A stretch of DNA of 55,205 nt. Origin: Nostoc favosum CHAB5714. GTDB taxonomy: Bacteria; Cyanobacteriota; Cyanobacteriia; Cyanobacteriales; Nostocaceae. This document shows, in pieces, positions 43,249-50,887 of this stretch. The translations under genes and the position numbers were made by a program. The notes under the pieces were generated by a model that did not search any database, was not told the DNA's origin, and was given only the letters and a program-made list of their open reading frames with translations. How positions within the stretch are numbered: position 1 is the first letter of the stretch; the number at the start of each line of letters is the position of its first letter. The stretch covers positions 1 to 55,205 of the forward strand of contig NZ_JAIVFQ010000047.1 in the NCBI RefSeq assembly GCF_020829495.1, in the 5' to 3' direction.

Positions 43249-44385
43249 TTATACAGGCTGTGGTCTGAGTAAATCTGTTTTGGTAACAAATTCACTGAAT
43301 GTACTTGCAACCTGCTGCGGTAATGCAATCGCAGGAGTTTGCAGTGGCAAGTGCGGAAACACTAATTCAGCGACTCGATAGGCTTCTTCGAGATGGGGAT
43401 ACCCTGAGAAAACGAAGGTATCAATTCCTAAATCGGCATATTCCAGCATTCGCGCTGCAACTGTCTCTGCATCTCCGACTAAGGCAGTCCCAGCACCCCC
43501 TCGCACTAAGCCAACACCTGCCCATAAGTTGGGGCTAATTTCTAAGTTTTGGCGATTACCCTTATGCAGTTGGGCCATGCGGCGTTGTCCTTCTGATTCA
43601 GATTCAGCAAACCGCCGATGTGCAGCAGCTATGGTTTCATCATCGACATACTGAATCAGTTCATTAGCTGCATCCCAAGCTTTTTGCGTAGTTTCACGTA
43701 CTATAACGTGCATCCGAATTCCAAAGCGGACTGTTCTACCTTGTTCTGCTGCTAATCGGCGTACCTTTACAATCTTTTGGGCAACTTGATCTGGTGGTTC
43801 ACCCCAAGTTAAATACACATCAATATGTTTAGCAGCAACTTGGAGCGCAGCATCTGAAGAACCACCAAAATATAAGGTGGGGTAAGGCTTTTGTATGGGA
43901 GGAAATTGGAGTTTTGCCCCTTGAACTTTCAGATGACGACCACTATAGGTTACTTCTTCACCTTGCATAAGCGATCGCCAAATTGTCAAAAACTCATCTG
44001 TGAGTTCATAACGCTGATCGTGATCTAAGAAAATTCCATCTTTAGCAAGTTCTTTTGTGTCGCCACCAGTGACAACATTCAGAATAATTCGACCATTAGA
44101 AATCTGGTCAAAAGTAGCAGCCATTCTAACAGCTAAAGAAGGCGACATAATTGCTGGACGGAAGGCTACAAGAAACCGCAAGCGTTCCGTAACTGAAATT
44201 AACGAAGTAGCTACAATCCAGGTATCCTGTTTTTGTCCAGTACCAATCAACATCCCACCATAGCCCAATTTATCGACAGCTTGAGCTATTTGCTGCATAT
44301 AGGGATAAGTGGCTGGTCGCCTACCAATTGTAGTACCTAAATAACGCTCGTCTCCCTGTGTAGGTAAATACCAAAAAACTTCCAT
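43249..44385 (-). CDS. ssuD: FMNH2-dependent alkanesulfonate monooxygenase (SsuD)
   Basis: The protein has 378 residues, the usual SsuD length. Key stretches are VFWYLPTQGDERYLG (N-terminal strand), GYGGMLIGTGQKQDTWIVAT (position of the catalytic Cys region), FLVAFRPAIMSPSLAVRMAA, GRIILNVVTGGDTKELAKDG (FMN phosphate region) and YPTLYFGGSSDAA. SsuD cleaves C-S bonds of alkanesulfonates to sulfite and aldehyde with FMNH2 from a reductase (SsuE, not in the window). It starts 17 bp after the SsuA fusion gene, with RBS TAGGAGAT. Confidence 0.94.
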   Translation of the reverse strand: MEVFWYLPTQGDERYLGTTIGRRPATYPYMQQIAQAVDKLGYGGMLIGTGQKQDTWIVATSLISVTERLRFLVAFRPAIMSPSLAVRMAATFDQISNGRIILNVVTGGDTKELAKDGIFLDHDQRYELTDEFLTIWRSLMQGEEVTYSGRHLKVQGAKLQFPPIQKPYPTLYFGGSSDAALQVAAKHIDVYLTWGEPPDQVAQKIVKVRRLAAEQGRTVRFGIRMHVIVRETTQKAWDAANELIQYVDDETIAAAHRRFAESESEGQRRMAQLHKGNRQNLEISPNLWAGVGLVRGGAGTALVGDAETVAARMLEYADLGIDTFVFSGYPHLEEAYRVAELVFPHLPLQTPAIALPQQVASTFSEFVTKTDLLRPQPV

Positions 44386-44402
44386 GTTCCTATCTCCTAG
44401 CG

Positions 44403-45779
44403 CTATTTCTGACTGATAGTTTCTGGTGTAATGGCTGCATATTGTTCATTAGTCAGCATCGCTTCCTTGATACTAATTGCTTTAGGAATAACTTTTTCTT
44501 TGGCAAACAAATCAGCTATCTTCTGTTGATTTTCCATGATTTCTGGCGTAATTGGTCTTAAGCCAGAAGTTCGCCTTTCAACCATTGTTGTTAAAATATC
44601 TTCATCAATTTTGAGGTGAGGAATAGTAAGTTTTACAACTTCTGCTCGGTTTTTCTCAGCCCATTGACCTGTGTTATCTATCTCTTCAAGAACTAATCGC
44701 ACTAATTTCGGATTTTCTGTGGCAAACTTTCGCGCCGCCATGTAATATCCGCCCTGAGTAGAAATGCCACTAGCATCTCTCAAAACACGAGCATTTGCCT
44801 TTTTTTGTGCCACGGCTAAATAAGGGTCCCAAGTTACCCAGGCATCAATTTTTCCTTGAATAAAAGCATCACGGGCTTCTGAAGGTGGGAGACTAATGGC
44901 TTGAACATCACTATATTTCAAACCAGCCTCTTCCAAAGCTTTTATTAATAAGTAATGGGAAGCAGAACCCTTTTGAAACACTACTTTTTTGCCTTTGAGG
45001 TCGGCCAACGTGCGAATTGTTGAATTATTTTGAACTATAATTCCGCTTCCTTTACCAGTGCTGGGTTTGCTACTTGCAACATAAACTAAAGATGTCCCAG
45101 CCGCTTGGGCAAATATCGGGGGAGTTTCGCCTACAGAGCCAATATCAACCCTACCCACATTCATAGCTTCCATCAGTTGTGGCCCTGCGGCAAATTGCGC
45201 CCATTCGACGGAAACACCTAAAGGCTGTAGACGCTTTTCTATCAATCCTTTTAGTCTGACAATATCCCCAGAACTTTGATATCCCATTCGGACAACTTTG
45301 GTTTTCAAACCAGTGGCTTGATTTTCTGAGTTTGGGGTTTGGACTGAGCAACTGATTAAAGTTGTTGAGATTGTTAATAATCCAGGTAATAGAAATAGTG
45401 AAAAACGTTGGAAAATGTTAACTCGTGGCTGGGCGATCGCAGCTTTAATATCACTCAATATTTCATCTGCTGTTGTCTGCTCCTTATACCCTCTTCCTTG
45501 CTGGACATCTTCAGGGGTGTATCCACCCTCGAAACCGGGAGCGGTGCGTTTAAATAAAGTCGGTGCGTAGGCGTAGCCCGTCGAAGACATCGCCACATAA
45601 CCCTCTTTGGCAAATTTCTCAGCAACTTCCCGAATGTGAATATTGACGCCAAAGATTTCCTGAATCACGATAACGGCTGGGAAGGTTCCCTTTTGTGCTG
45701 GTTCAGCTAAGTGAGCATCAATTTGCAAATCATCGTTAGGAACTTTAACTTGAGCGGTGCGAATTTCTGTGTTTGTCAT
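44403..45779 (-). CDS. Fusion: truncated dienelactone hydrolase start joined to SsuA-like sulfonate-binding protein
   Basis: The reading frame has 458 residues. Residues 1-115 match the dienelactone hydrolase N-terminus (VKVPNDDLQIDAHLAEPAQK, FPAVIVIQEIFGVNIHIREV, KRTAPGFEGGYTPEDVQQGR) but the family's catalytic Cys, Asp and His region is absent. From about 121 it is an SsuA lipoprotein: RFSLFLLPGLLTISTTLISC (lipobox Cys 144), VVRMGYQSSGDIVRLKGLIE, AQFAAGPQLMEAMNVGRVDI, AWVTWDPYLAVAQKKA. The native SsuA start is gone, so export would need an internal signal anchor. Residues 64-71 (MSSTGYAY) are a translated dispersed repeat. It is followed closely by ssuD. Confidence 0.85.
   Translation of the reverse strand: MTNTEIRTAQVKVPNDDLQIDAHLAEPAQKGTFPAVIVIQEIFGVNIHIREVAEKFAKEGYVAMSSTGYAYAPTLFKRTAPGFEGGYTPEDVQQGRGYKEQTTADEILSDIKAAIAQPRVNIFQRFSLFLLPGLLTISTTLISCSVQTPNSENQATGLKTKVVRMGYQSSGDIVRLKGLIEKRLQPLGVSVEWAQFAAGPQLMEAMNVGRVDIGSVGETPPIFAQAAGTSLVYVASSKPSTGKGSGIIVQNNSTIRTLADLKGKKVVFQKGSASHYLLIKALEEAGLKYSDVQAISLPPSEARDAFIQGKIDAWVTWDPYLAVAQKKANARVLRDASGISTQGGYYMAARKFATENPKLVRLVLEEIDNTGQWAEKNRAEVVKLTIPHLKIDEDILTTMVERRTSGLRPITPEIMENQQKIADLFAKEKVIPKAISIKEAMLTNEQYAAITPETISQK
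45563..45594. repeat. Dispersed repeat inserted in frame in the dienelactone hydrolase part
   Basis: GTAGGCGTAGCCCGTCGAAG followed by ACATCGC belongs to the same family as copies near 2269, 32685 and 46289. It splits the expected EGYVA-(I/M)APTLF into EGYVA-MSSTGYAYA-PTLF. Confidence 0.7.
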
Positions 45780-45856
45780 CTAAGGGATTAGCCTGTAATT
45801 GCTTTGAGGACGAAATGTTTTATGGTAAGTTTTGTAAATAGTACTTAAACTTTCCC

Positions 45857-45867
45857 GATTTACCGTA
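45857..45867 (-). promoter_or_regulatory. Shared upstream motif TACGGTAAATC (copy B)
   Basis: The same 11-mer as at 39003-39013, in the same orientation, lies 78 bp upstream of the operon that includes the SsuA fusion and ssuD. It could be an operator for a sulfur-responsive regulator. This is inferred from only two copies. Confidence 0.35.
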
Positions 45868-45929
45868 GTTTATAGAGTAGTATTTCACAAACAATGTGCA
45901 AAGGCAAGTCCTTTGATTTAGAGATGTAG

Positions 45930-47243
45930 ATGAATATCAGACCATATCAAGAATCTGATGCTGAATCAGTAAGTGCTCTGTGGGATGAGGTGTTTCCTAA
46001 TAACCCATCGCACAGCAGCCCAAAATTGGTAATCAGTCAGAAGCTTGCTGTCTTTGGTTCAGTTTTATGTCCCGCCGTTGCCTCTGACGAATACTATAAA
46101 GTAGCCAGAAATTATGGCAGAGATGGACGCACAGGAAGCGATGGGCGATCGGGTAGAGATGGTGGCAGTGGTGAAAACCAAAATATTTTTGTCAATGGTT
46201 CACCCGTTAATCTTGACTTGTCGGGTAAAGATGGTGAAGACGGGGAAGACGGAGAACATGGTGATCAACCGGACTGTGGTTATCAACGCGATGCCTACGG
46301 CGGGCTACGCCTACGCGTCAGCCACGACATAAATGCACCAAATGGTGGTAGTGGCGGTAACGGTGGCAAAGGAGGAGATGGGGGAAATGGTGGTTTCCTC
46401 ACAGTGTATTACAGCAATTTGGCAGACTTACGGAACGTTTCTGTTCGGGCAAATGGTGGGAAAAGCGGGCGCGGTGGTAGAGGTGGCAACGGTACTGAGG
46501 GTTGCAAGTGTCACAGACGGAGATGGGAAGTGAAAACCTGTAAGGGAACTCCTGGTAGCCCTGATTATAAGTGTACTGACAAGGTTTATCGATGTAGCGA
46601 CGGTAACGATGGGCAAGATGGCAGCGATGGTAGCGATGGTAGCCAAGGGCGCTTAGGAACTTTGAGTATTGTCAATAGCAAGGAACCTTTGGCAGCTGAT
46701 ACTCCAACTGTGCAGCTAGCAATTTCGGAACTGGCAAACAAACAGTTCAACCTCTCGAAGAATAAATGGAATCAACGCAAAGGGGCAACTTCTCTACTTG
46801 CGCCTGGTTCTGCGATCGCTGATAATTACCGTGAGTTTGAACAGCGTCTAGAACAGGCTTTTCAAATAGTTTGGCAAGAAAGACAACCCATTACCAGCTT
46901 TGGCAATCAAGCTGTAACACTAAATTTCACTGACAGCAAACAAGTAGAAGTTACTTTTCCTGAGGACTTATGGGTTGAGGGTAGCACCAAAAGTGAGGCT
47001 AACTTGACAACATTTACTGTTAACCATGCCATTCCCAAAAAAGATGTTACCCGGTTAGCTGTGGCAGAGTTTGCTGATGCAGGACAAAACCTCAACTTAA
47101 AAATAGTCGATTTGGCAGCAAAGTCTGATGCTATTAATACTCAGTTTCGCGTAAAATTCCGCGCACAGGATAGCTTGCACGGTTTTTCTGGCTACAAAAC
47201 TGAATATGAAGGTGATATTCTAGGGCGAACTTGTGACTCGTGA
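45930..47243 (+). pseudogene. GNAT N-terminal fragment fused to a collagen-like Gly-rich protein, frameshifted at its end
   Basis: Residues 1-41 (MNIRPYQESDAESVSALWDE, then FPNNPSHSSPKLVISQKLAV) match the start of GNAT acetyltransferases, with no acetyl-CoA site. From FGSVLCPAVASDEYYKVARN the sequence is an exported collagen-like protein whose signal peptide start has been lost: GRDGRTGSDGRSGRDGGSG, GKDGEDGEDGEHG, GGSGGNGGKGGDGGNGGF, then a Cys-rich segment and a C-terminal beta domain. After EGDIL (about 47220) a one-base insertion shifts the frame, giving an early stop at 47243. Positions 46289-46318 hold a dispersed repeat. It is probably non-functional or at least not exported. Confidence 0.72.
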
Positions 47244-47406
47244 CTACAACCGTTTTACTCTAGCTTTGGGCAAGCTCAAAATTCCTGACGAAGCTTTACG
47301 CCCTGGTGTCAACGTTAATATTGAAGTCGTAGCAACTCGTTCTTTGGGAATACGTTCTGCGAAGCAAACTATTAGCTGGCAGGGTGCAATCCGCAAGCTT
47401 AGATAA
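47225..47406 (+). pseudogene. Out-of-frame C-terminal remnant of the collagen-like protein
   Basis: The shifted frame reads GELVTRDYNRFTLALGKLKI, PDEALRPGVNVNIEVVATRS and LGIRSAKQTISWQGAIRKLR followed by TAA. It continues the beta-rich C-terminal domain naturally. Removing one base in CTAG at about 47220-47223 would restore a single frame. Confidence 0.75.
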
Positions 47407-47409
47407 AAT

Positions 47410-47970
47410 TTAGGAAGATTTTTTCCCATCTGAAACCATTTGCGAGAGAATATAGGCTGCGAAATCTAGTAATTGATCTAGCAAAAACCCAATGATACCG
47501 ATGTAGAGAATCACCTGGATGATGTAATCGGCATTGCCAGCTTTATAAGCATCCCAGAGGGTAAAGCCAAGTCCTTTTGGCCCGATTAACATTTCTGTAG
47601 CAATAACTATAAACCAAGCTACCCAAATGCTAACTTTTAAGGCGTGAAATAGATGAAATATAGCTACTCTAAAGTTCTTGTTCTGTCTATGAAAATGCCG
47701 CATCCCTATTGCCGTATTAATAATCATCGTCCAGAGAGTTCCCAAAAAAACTACTATAATAGCAGCTGATTCGCTCTCTTGAAATGCTATTAGGGCAATA
47801 GGTAGCAAAGCTATAGGAGGGATACTATGTGGTATCTGAAATATCAGCCTAAATAGCTGATAAATCATGTTATTAATCCCTATGAAATATCCGATAAAAC
47901 TACCCAAGACAACGGCTGGAATGTAACCGACAAATAACCGTTGCAGGCTAGCTAAAATGTCTACAAACAT
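47410..47970 (-). CDS. ABC transporter permease, nitrate/sulfonate/taurine type, N-terminally short
   Basis: The protein has 186 residues against the usual 250-280. It starts at the SsuC/NrtB core (ILASLQRLFVGYIPAVVLGS) and includes the EAA-like loop region (FGTLWTMIINTAIGMRHF region) and IATEMLIGPKGLGFTLWDAY, plus four to five TM helices. The first TM helix and periplasmic loop (about 60 residues) are absent, and nothing in the upstream 200 bp encodes them. The ATG has a GAGG RBS. No ATPase partner is adjacent. It might be a deletion remnant of the ssuC of this region or a short-form subunit. Confidence 0.75.
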   Translation of the reverse strand: MFVDILASLQRLFVGYIPAVVLGSFIGYFIGINNMIYQLFRLIFQIPHSIPPIALLPIALIAFQESESAAIIVVFLGTLWTMIINTAIGMRHFHRQNKNFRVAIFHLFHALKVSIWVAWFIVIATEMLIGPKGLGFTLWDAYKAGNADYIIQVILYIGIIGFLLDQLLDFAAYILSQMVSDGKKSS

Positions 47971-48520
47971 ATTATCCTCTCTGCCTCAGTTCTCATGGAA
48001 AACATTTGGTAAATACTGTGGCAATAACACAAAATAGCGAATAGAAAAGTGTATTTAATTACACAGTTATCTTTGAATACCACAAGATTTTTGATATTTT
48101 CTCCTCCTTGATGGCTAATCAAAAACTTAGGTATTCTTACGATGTGGTAGTAGTAATACAAAGAAGAGGTAAAACTTGGCTTTACTAAACCTTATCAGAA
48201 AAATAAATCCTGAGTAGTAAATTCAATACAATTTCTAGAATTTACTTGTTTGATAATTGTACTAATATTAATTATTTGTGAAGCGGCACAAAATCAAGCT
48301 TGGGGCTTGAACAAATTTTTCGGAAGCAATCTCATAGGTAATCTGCATAAATAAGAATATCTAAAATTTTTAATATTAAATAAATAACAAAGTTTGTTAT
48401 TAGCAATACAAAATATTTTTAAAATAGGAAGTATCAGAGGTAATTTGTCAATCAAAAATAAAAATAGTTTAGGGTAGCCAGTGTGCTGCTCGGATTCTAA
48501 ACTGTTTTACTGACATTAGC
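47971..48520. other. 550-bp AT-rich gap, no gene recognised
   Basis: It lies between the permease and MocR-like genes (both minus). A 66-codon ORF at 47961-48161 overlaps the permease start and has no family resemblance. No clear repeats or terminators are visible. Confidence 0.45.
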
Positions 48521-49627
48521 TTAAGCACCCAAAATTACCTCAGCTAATCGGCGTACTCCTTCCTGAATTTGCTGCTCATTTAATTCAGCGTAACCCAAAA
48601 TAAATTCACTACCAGGGCTATTATTTAAGTAGTAGGGATGGGCTGCGCTAATACCTAACCCAAGCTGGGCAGCATTCTGGACTATTACTTCATCACTCAT
48701 ATCTGTATCTATTTTGACCATCAGATGCATTCCAGCGTTATCCCCCAGAATCTGGACTCTATCACCGAACTGGGAAATTAAAGACTGCACCAAAATTTGC
48801 CGCCTTTGATTGTAAAGCGATCGCATTTGTCGGATATGACGTTCTAGATGTCCTTCGCCAATAAAATCTGTAAGGGCGTGCTGTTCTAATAAACTACACT
48901 GACGATCTGTTAACCATTTAGCATGGGTAAATATATGCACTAAATTATCTGGTAATACTAAATAACCCAGACGCAGAGCCGGAAAAAGTACCTTGGAAAA
49001 TGTGCCGATATAAATAACTGAATTGCCCTGATCTAATCCTTGTAAGGCTGGGATAGGATGACCACTATAACGATATTCGCTATCATAGTCATCTTCAATA
49101 ATTATCGCTCCTGATTGCTGCGCCCAATTTAATAATTTTAACCTGCGCTCTAAGGATAGCACCGCCCCTGTAGGAAATTGATGGGAGGGAGTGACGTAAA
49201 TAAGTTTAATGTTGGAGGTTGTTGTCAGGTTAGTAACCTCCAAACCTGATTTATCTACAGATATAGGAAATAAACAAGCTCCTTGGGACAAAAAAGCTCG
49301 TTGCGCTCCTAAATAACCTGGTTCTTCCACAGCAATCAAGTCACCTTTGTCAATTAGCAGGCGTGCGATCAGGTCAAGTCCTTGCTGGGAACCACCAATA
49401 ATGATGATTTGTTTAGGAGTACATTTTACTGCCCTGGAACGAGAAAGATAAGAAGCGATCGCCTGCCGTAGTGGTTGATATCCCATTGAGTCATTAGTAT
49501 AATCAAGCACACTTGGGTGAGAACGGCAATGGCGAAATAGTAGTTTGCGCCACAAGTCTATGGGGAACTTTTGAACCTCACACGACTCAAAGTCGCGTGA
49601 TTCCTGCTTCAACGATCTCTGCGTCAC
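48521..49627 (-). CDS. MocR-type PLP aminotransferase domain lacking its GntR DNA-binding domain
   Basis: The reading frame has 368 residues and is a complete fold I aminotransferase part: DYTNDSMGYQPLRQAIASYL, IIIIGGSQQGLDLIARLLID, EEPGYLGAQRAFLSQGA, YVTPSHQFPTGAVLS, IIEDDYDSEYRY (PLP Asp), IYIGTFSKVLFPALRLGYLV (Schiff-base Lys in TFSK). MocR/PdxR regulators have about 120 additional N-terminal residues with a winged HTH; these are missing. The first about 9 residues (MTQRSLKQE) are antisense to the neighbouring PPOX remnant, so a deletion joins the two genes. DNA binding is lost, so it is probably a decaying regulator. Confidence 0.82.
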   Translation of the reverse strand: MTQRSLKQESRDFESCEVQKFPIDLWRKLLFRHCRSHPSVLDYTNDSMGYQPLRQAIASYLSRSRAVKCTPKQIIIIGGSQQGLDLIARLLIDKGDLIAVEEPGYLGAQRAFLSQGACLFPISVDKSGLEVTNLTTTSNIKLIYVTPSHQFPTGAVLSLERRLKLLNWAQQSGAIIIEDDYDSEYRYSGHPIPALQGLDQGNSVIYIGTFSKVLFPALRLGYLVLPDNLVHIFTHAKWLTDRQCSLLEQHALTDFIGEGHLERHIRQMRSLYNQRRQILVQSLISQFGDRVQILGDNAGMHLMVKIDTDMSDEVIVQNAAQLGLGISAAHPYYLNNSPGSEFILGYAELNEQQIQEGVRRLAEVILGA

Positions 49628-50043
49628 AGTAACTTTACTTGATGGTTTGGTACTGGCGCGATCGGCTTTTCATCATTCAATGAATTATCGCTCGGTGGTA
49701 GTATTTGGTACGGCTACGCTTGTACAGGATTCAAAGCAAAAATTAGCTGCTTTGAAAGCATTTACGAACATGTTATACCTGGACGTTGGCAACAAGTGCG
49801 ATCGCCTAATCGCAGTGAATTAGCTGGAACGCTAGTGCTATCTCTACCTCTAGTTGAAGCTTCAGCTAAAGTTCGCATGGGTGGGCCTAATGATGATGTC
49901 TCTGATTATGAACTACCAGTATGGGCTGGGGAAATTCCCTTGCAATTGAATGTGGCAAAACCCATTGCCGATTCAGGCTTGCATCCTCAAATTGACATAC
50001 CTACATATATCAGCAACTATATTAGACCAAAAGCCACGCCGTA
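49610..50043 (+). pseudogene. Pyridoxamine 5'-phosphate oxidase-family remnant, truncated and frameshifted
   Basis: The plus frame reads DLCVTVTLLDGLVLARSAFH, HSMNYRSVVVFGTATLVQDS, KQKLAALKAFTNMLYLDVGN and stops. A second frame continues HVIPGRWQQVRSPNRSELAG, TLVLSLPLVEASAKVRMGGP, VSDYELPVWAGEIPLQLNVA to TAG at 50043. Together these are the C-terminal two-thirds of a flavin-split-barrel PPOX protein. The N-terminal third is missing at the MocR junction and a frameshift lies near 49770. It is clearly broken. PPOX genes often lie divergent from a MocR regulator. Confidence 0.75.
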
Positions 50044-50076
50044 GCCTCAAACAACACAAAGAAAGAAAAGCTATTC

Positions 50077-50140
50077 CCCCCTACTTCCCCTGCTTCCCCT
50101 GCTCCCCCTGCTCCCTCATCCTCCCCTGCCTCCCCCAATT
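50077..50140. repeat. C-rich STRR-like array (CCCCTGCTTCCCCTGCTCC)
   Basis: CCCCTGCT(T/C)C units run into CTCATCCTCCCCTGCCTCCCC. It is the complement type of the GGGGAGCAGGGGAGG arrays at 15590 and 22325. It lies between the PPOX remnant and the DUF4112 gene. Confidence 0.7.
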
Positions 50141-50236
50141 CATCCCAATGTTCTGCAACGCCCTTTTTCTTTCTGACGGTACAGGACAAAGAACTAAAAA
50201 TAGTGCAACTTAAGAGTAGTGTAAATATCAGAAATT

Positions 50237-50641
50237 ATGGACGCTGCCAAACGCCTTGCTACTCTCAACCGCATCCGCAAACTCAGCCGTCTGATGGATA
50301 CATCTATACGCATCCCTCTAACAGGTTTTCACATTGGAATAGACCCAATTATCGGTTTGGTTCCAGGTGCTGGTGATTTAATCAGTACAGCGTTTTCAGC
50401 TTACATCATATTCTTAGCTACCCGTTTTGGCATTCCACGTCAAGATTTAGCCAAAATGATTTTTAATGTTGGTTTGGAAACAGTCGTTGGTACTGTGCCT
50501 TTAGTGGGTGATTTATTTGATGCTTTCTATAAGTCTAATATTCGCAATTTGGCAATTTTGGAGCAACATTTGACAGTAGTTGAACCAAAACTCAAAGAAG
50601 TGTCTGATGAGCTTTACTCTGGTAAGTTCAACCAAGTTTAA
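50237..50641 (+). CDS. DUF4112-domain protein
   Basis: The protein has 134 residues. The DUF4112 pattern is clear: RLATLNRIRKLSRLMDTSIR, GFHIGIDPIIGLVPGAGDLI, MIFNVGLETVVGTVPLVGDL, FDAFYKSNIRNLAILEQHL. It has one or two hydrophobic segments and is probably membrane associated. The biochemical role is unknown. It appears intact and monocistronic. Confidence 0.88.
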   Translation: MDAAKRLATLNRIRKLSRLMDTSIRIPLTGFHIGIDPIIGLVPGAGDLISTAFSAYIIFLATRFGIPRQDLAKMIFNVGLETVVGTVPLVGDLFDAFYKSNIRNLAILEQHLTVVEPKLKEVSDELYSGKFNQV

Positions 50642-50698
50642 GTTGGTCGTCATAGCATCACTAATCTTGTCACTAAGTAAAACGGCGTAAATAATTAA

Positions 50699-50757
50699 AG
50701 GTTTGTAGTAAGGACTTTAGTCCTTCTTTTATGACTAAAGTCTTTACTACAAACTCG
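50699..50757. repeat. Palindromic repeat GTTTGTAGTAAGGACTTTAG / mirrored
   Basis: GTTTGTAGTAAGGACTTTAGTC mirrors GACTAAAGTCTTTACTACAAAC around a CTTCTTTTAT loop. It is the same family as the core of the MITE at 12724-12845. It lies between convergent genes, so it might terminate both. Confidence 0.8.
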
Positions 50758-50887
50758 ATTTAAATAATTTTACATTACAAAACACATAGTTCAATTTATT
50801 TGCACCGACTTACTTACCTCCTGCCTCCTTTAATCTTTGGAAGTCCCTAGACAAACAAATTTGAGTTTTATTTGATAACGCCTTTAA

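Noticed and set aside
47961..48161. 66-codon ORF upstream of the permease, considered as its missing N-terminus
   Set aside because: It is out of frame with the permease and lacks the expected TM helix and periplasmic loop sequence.
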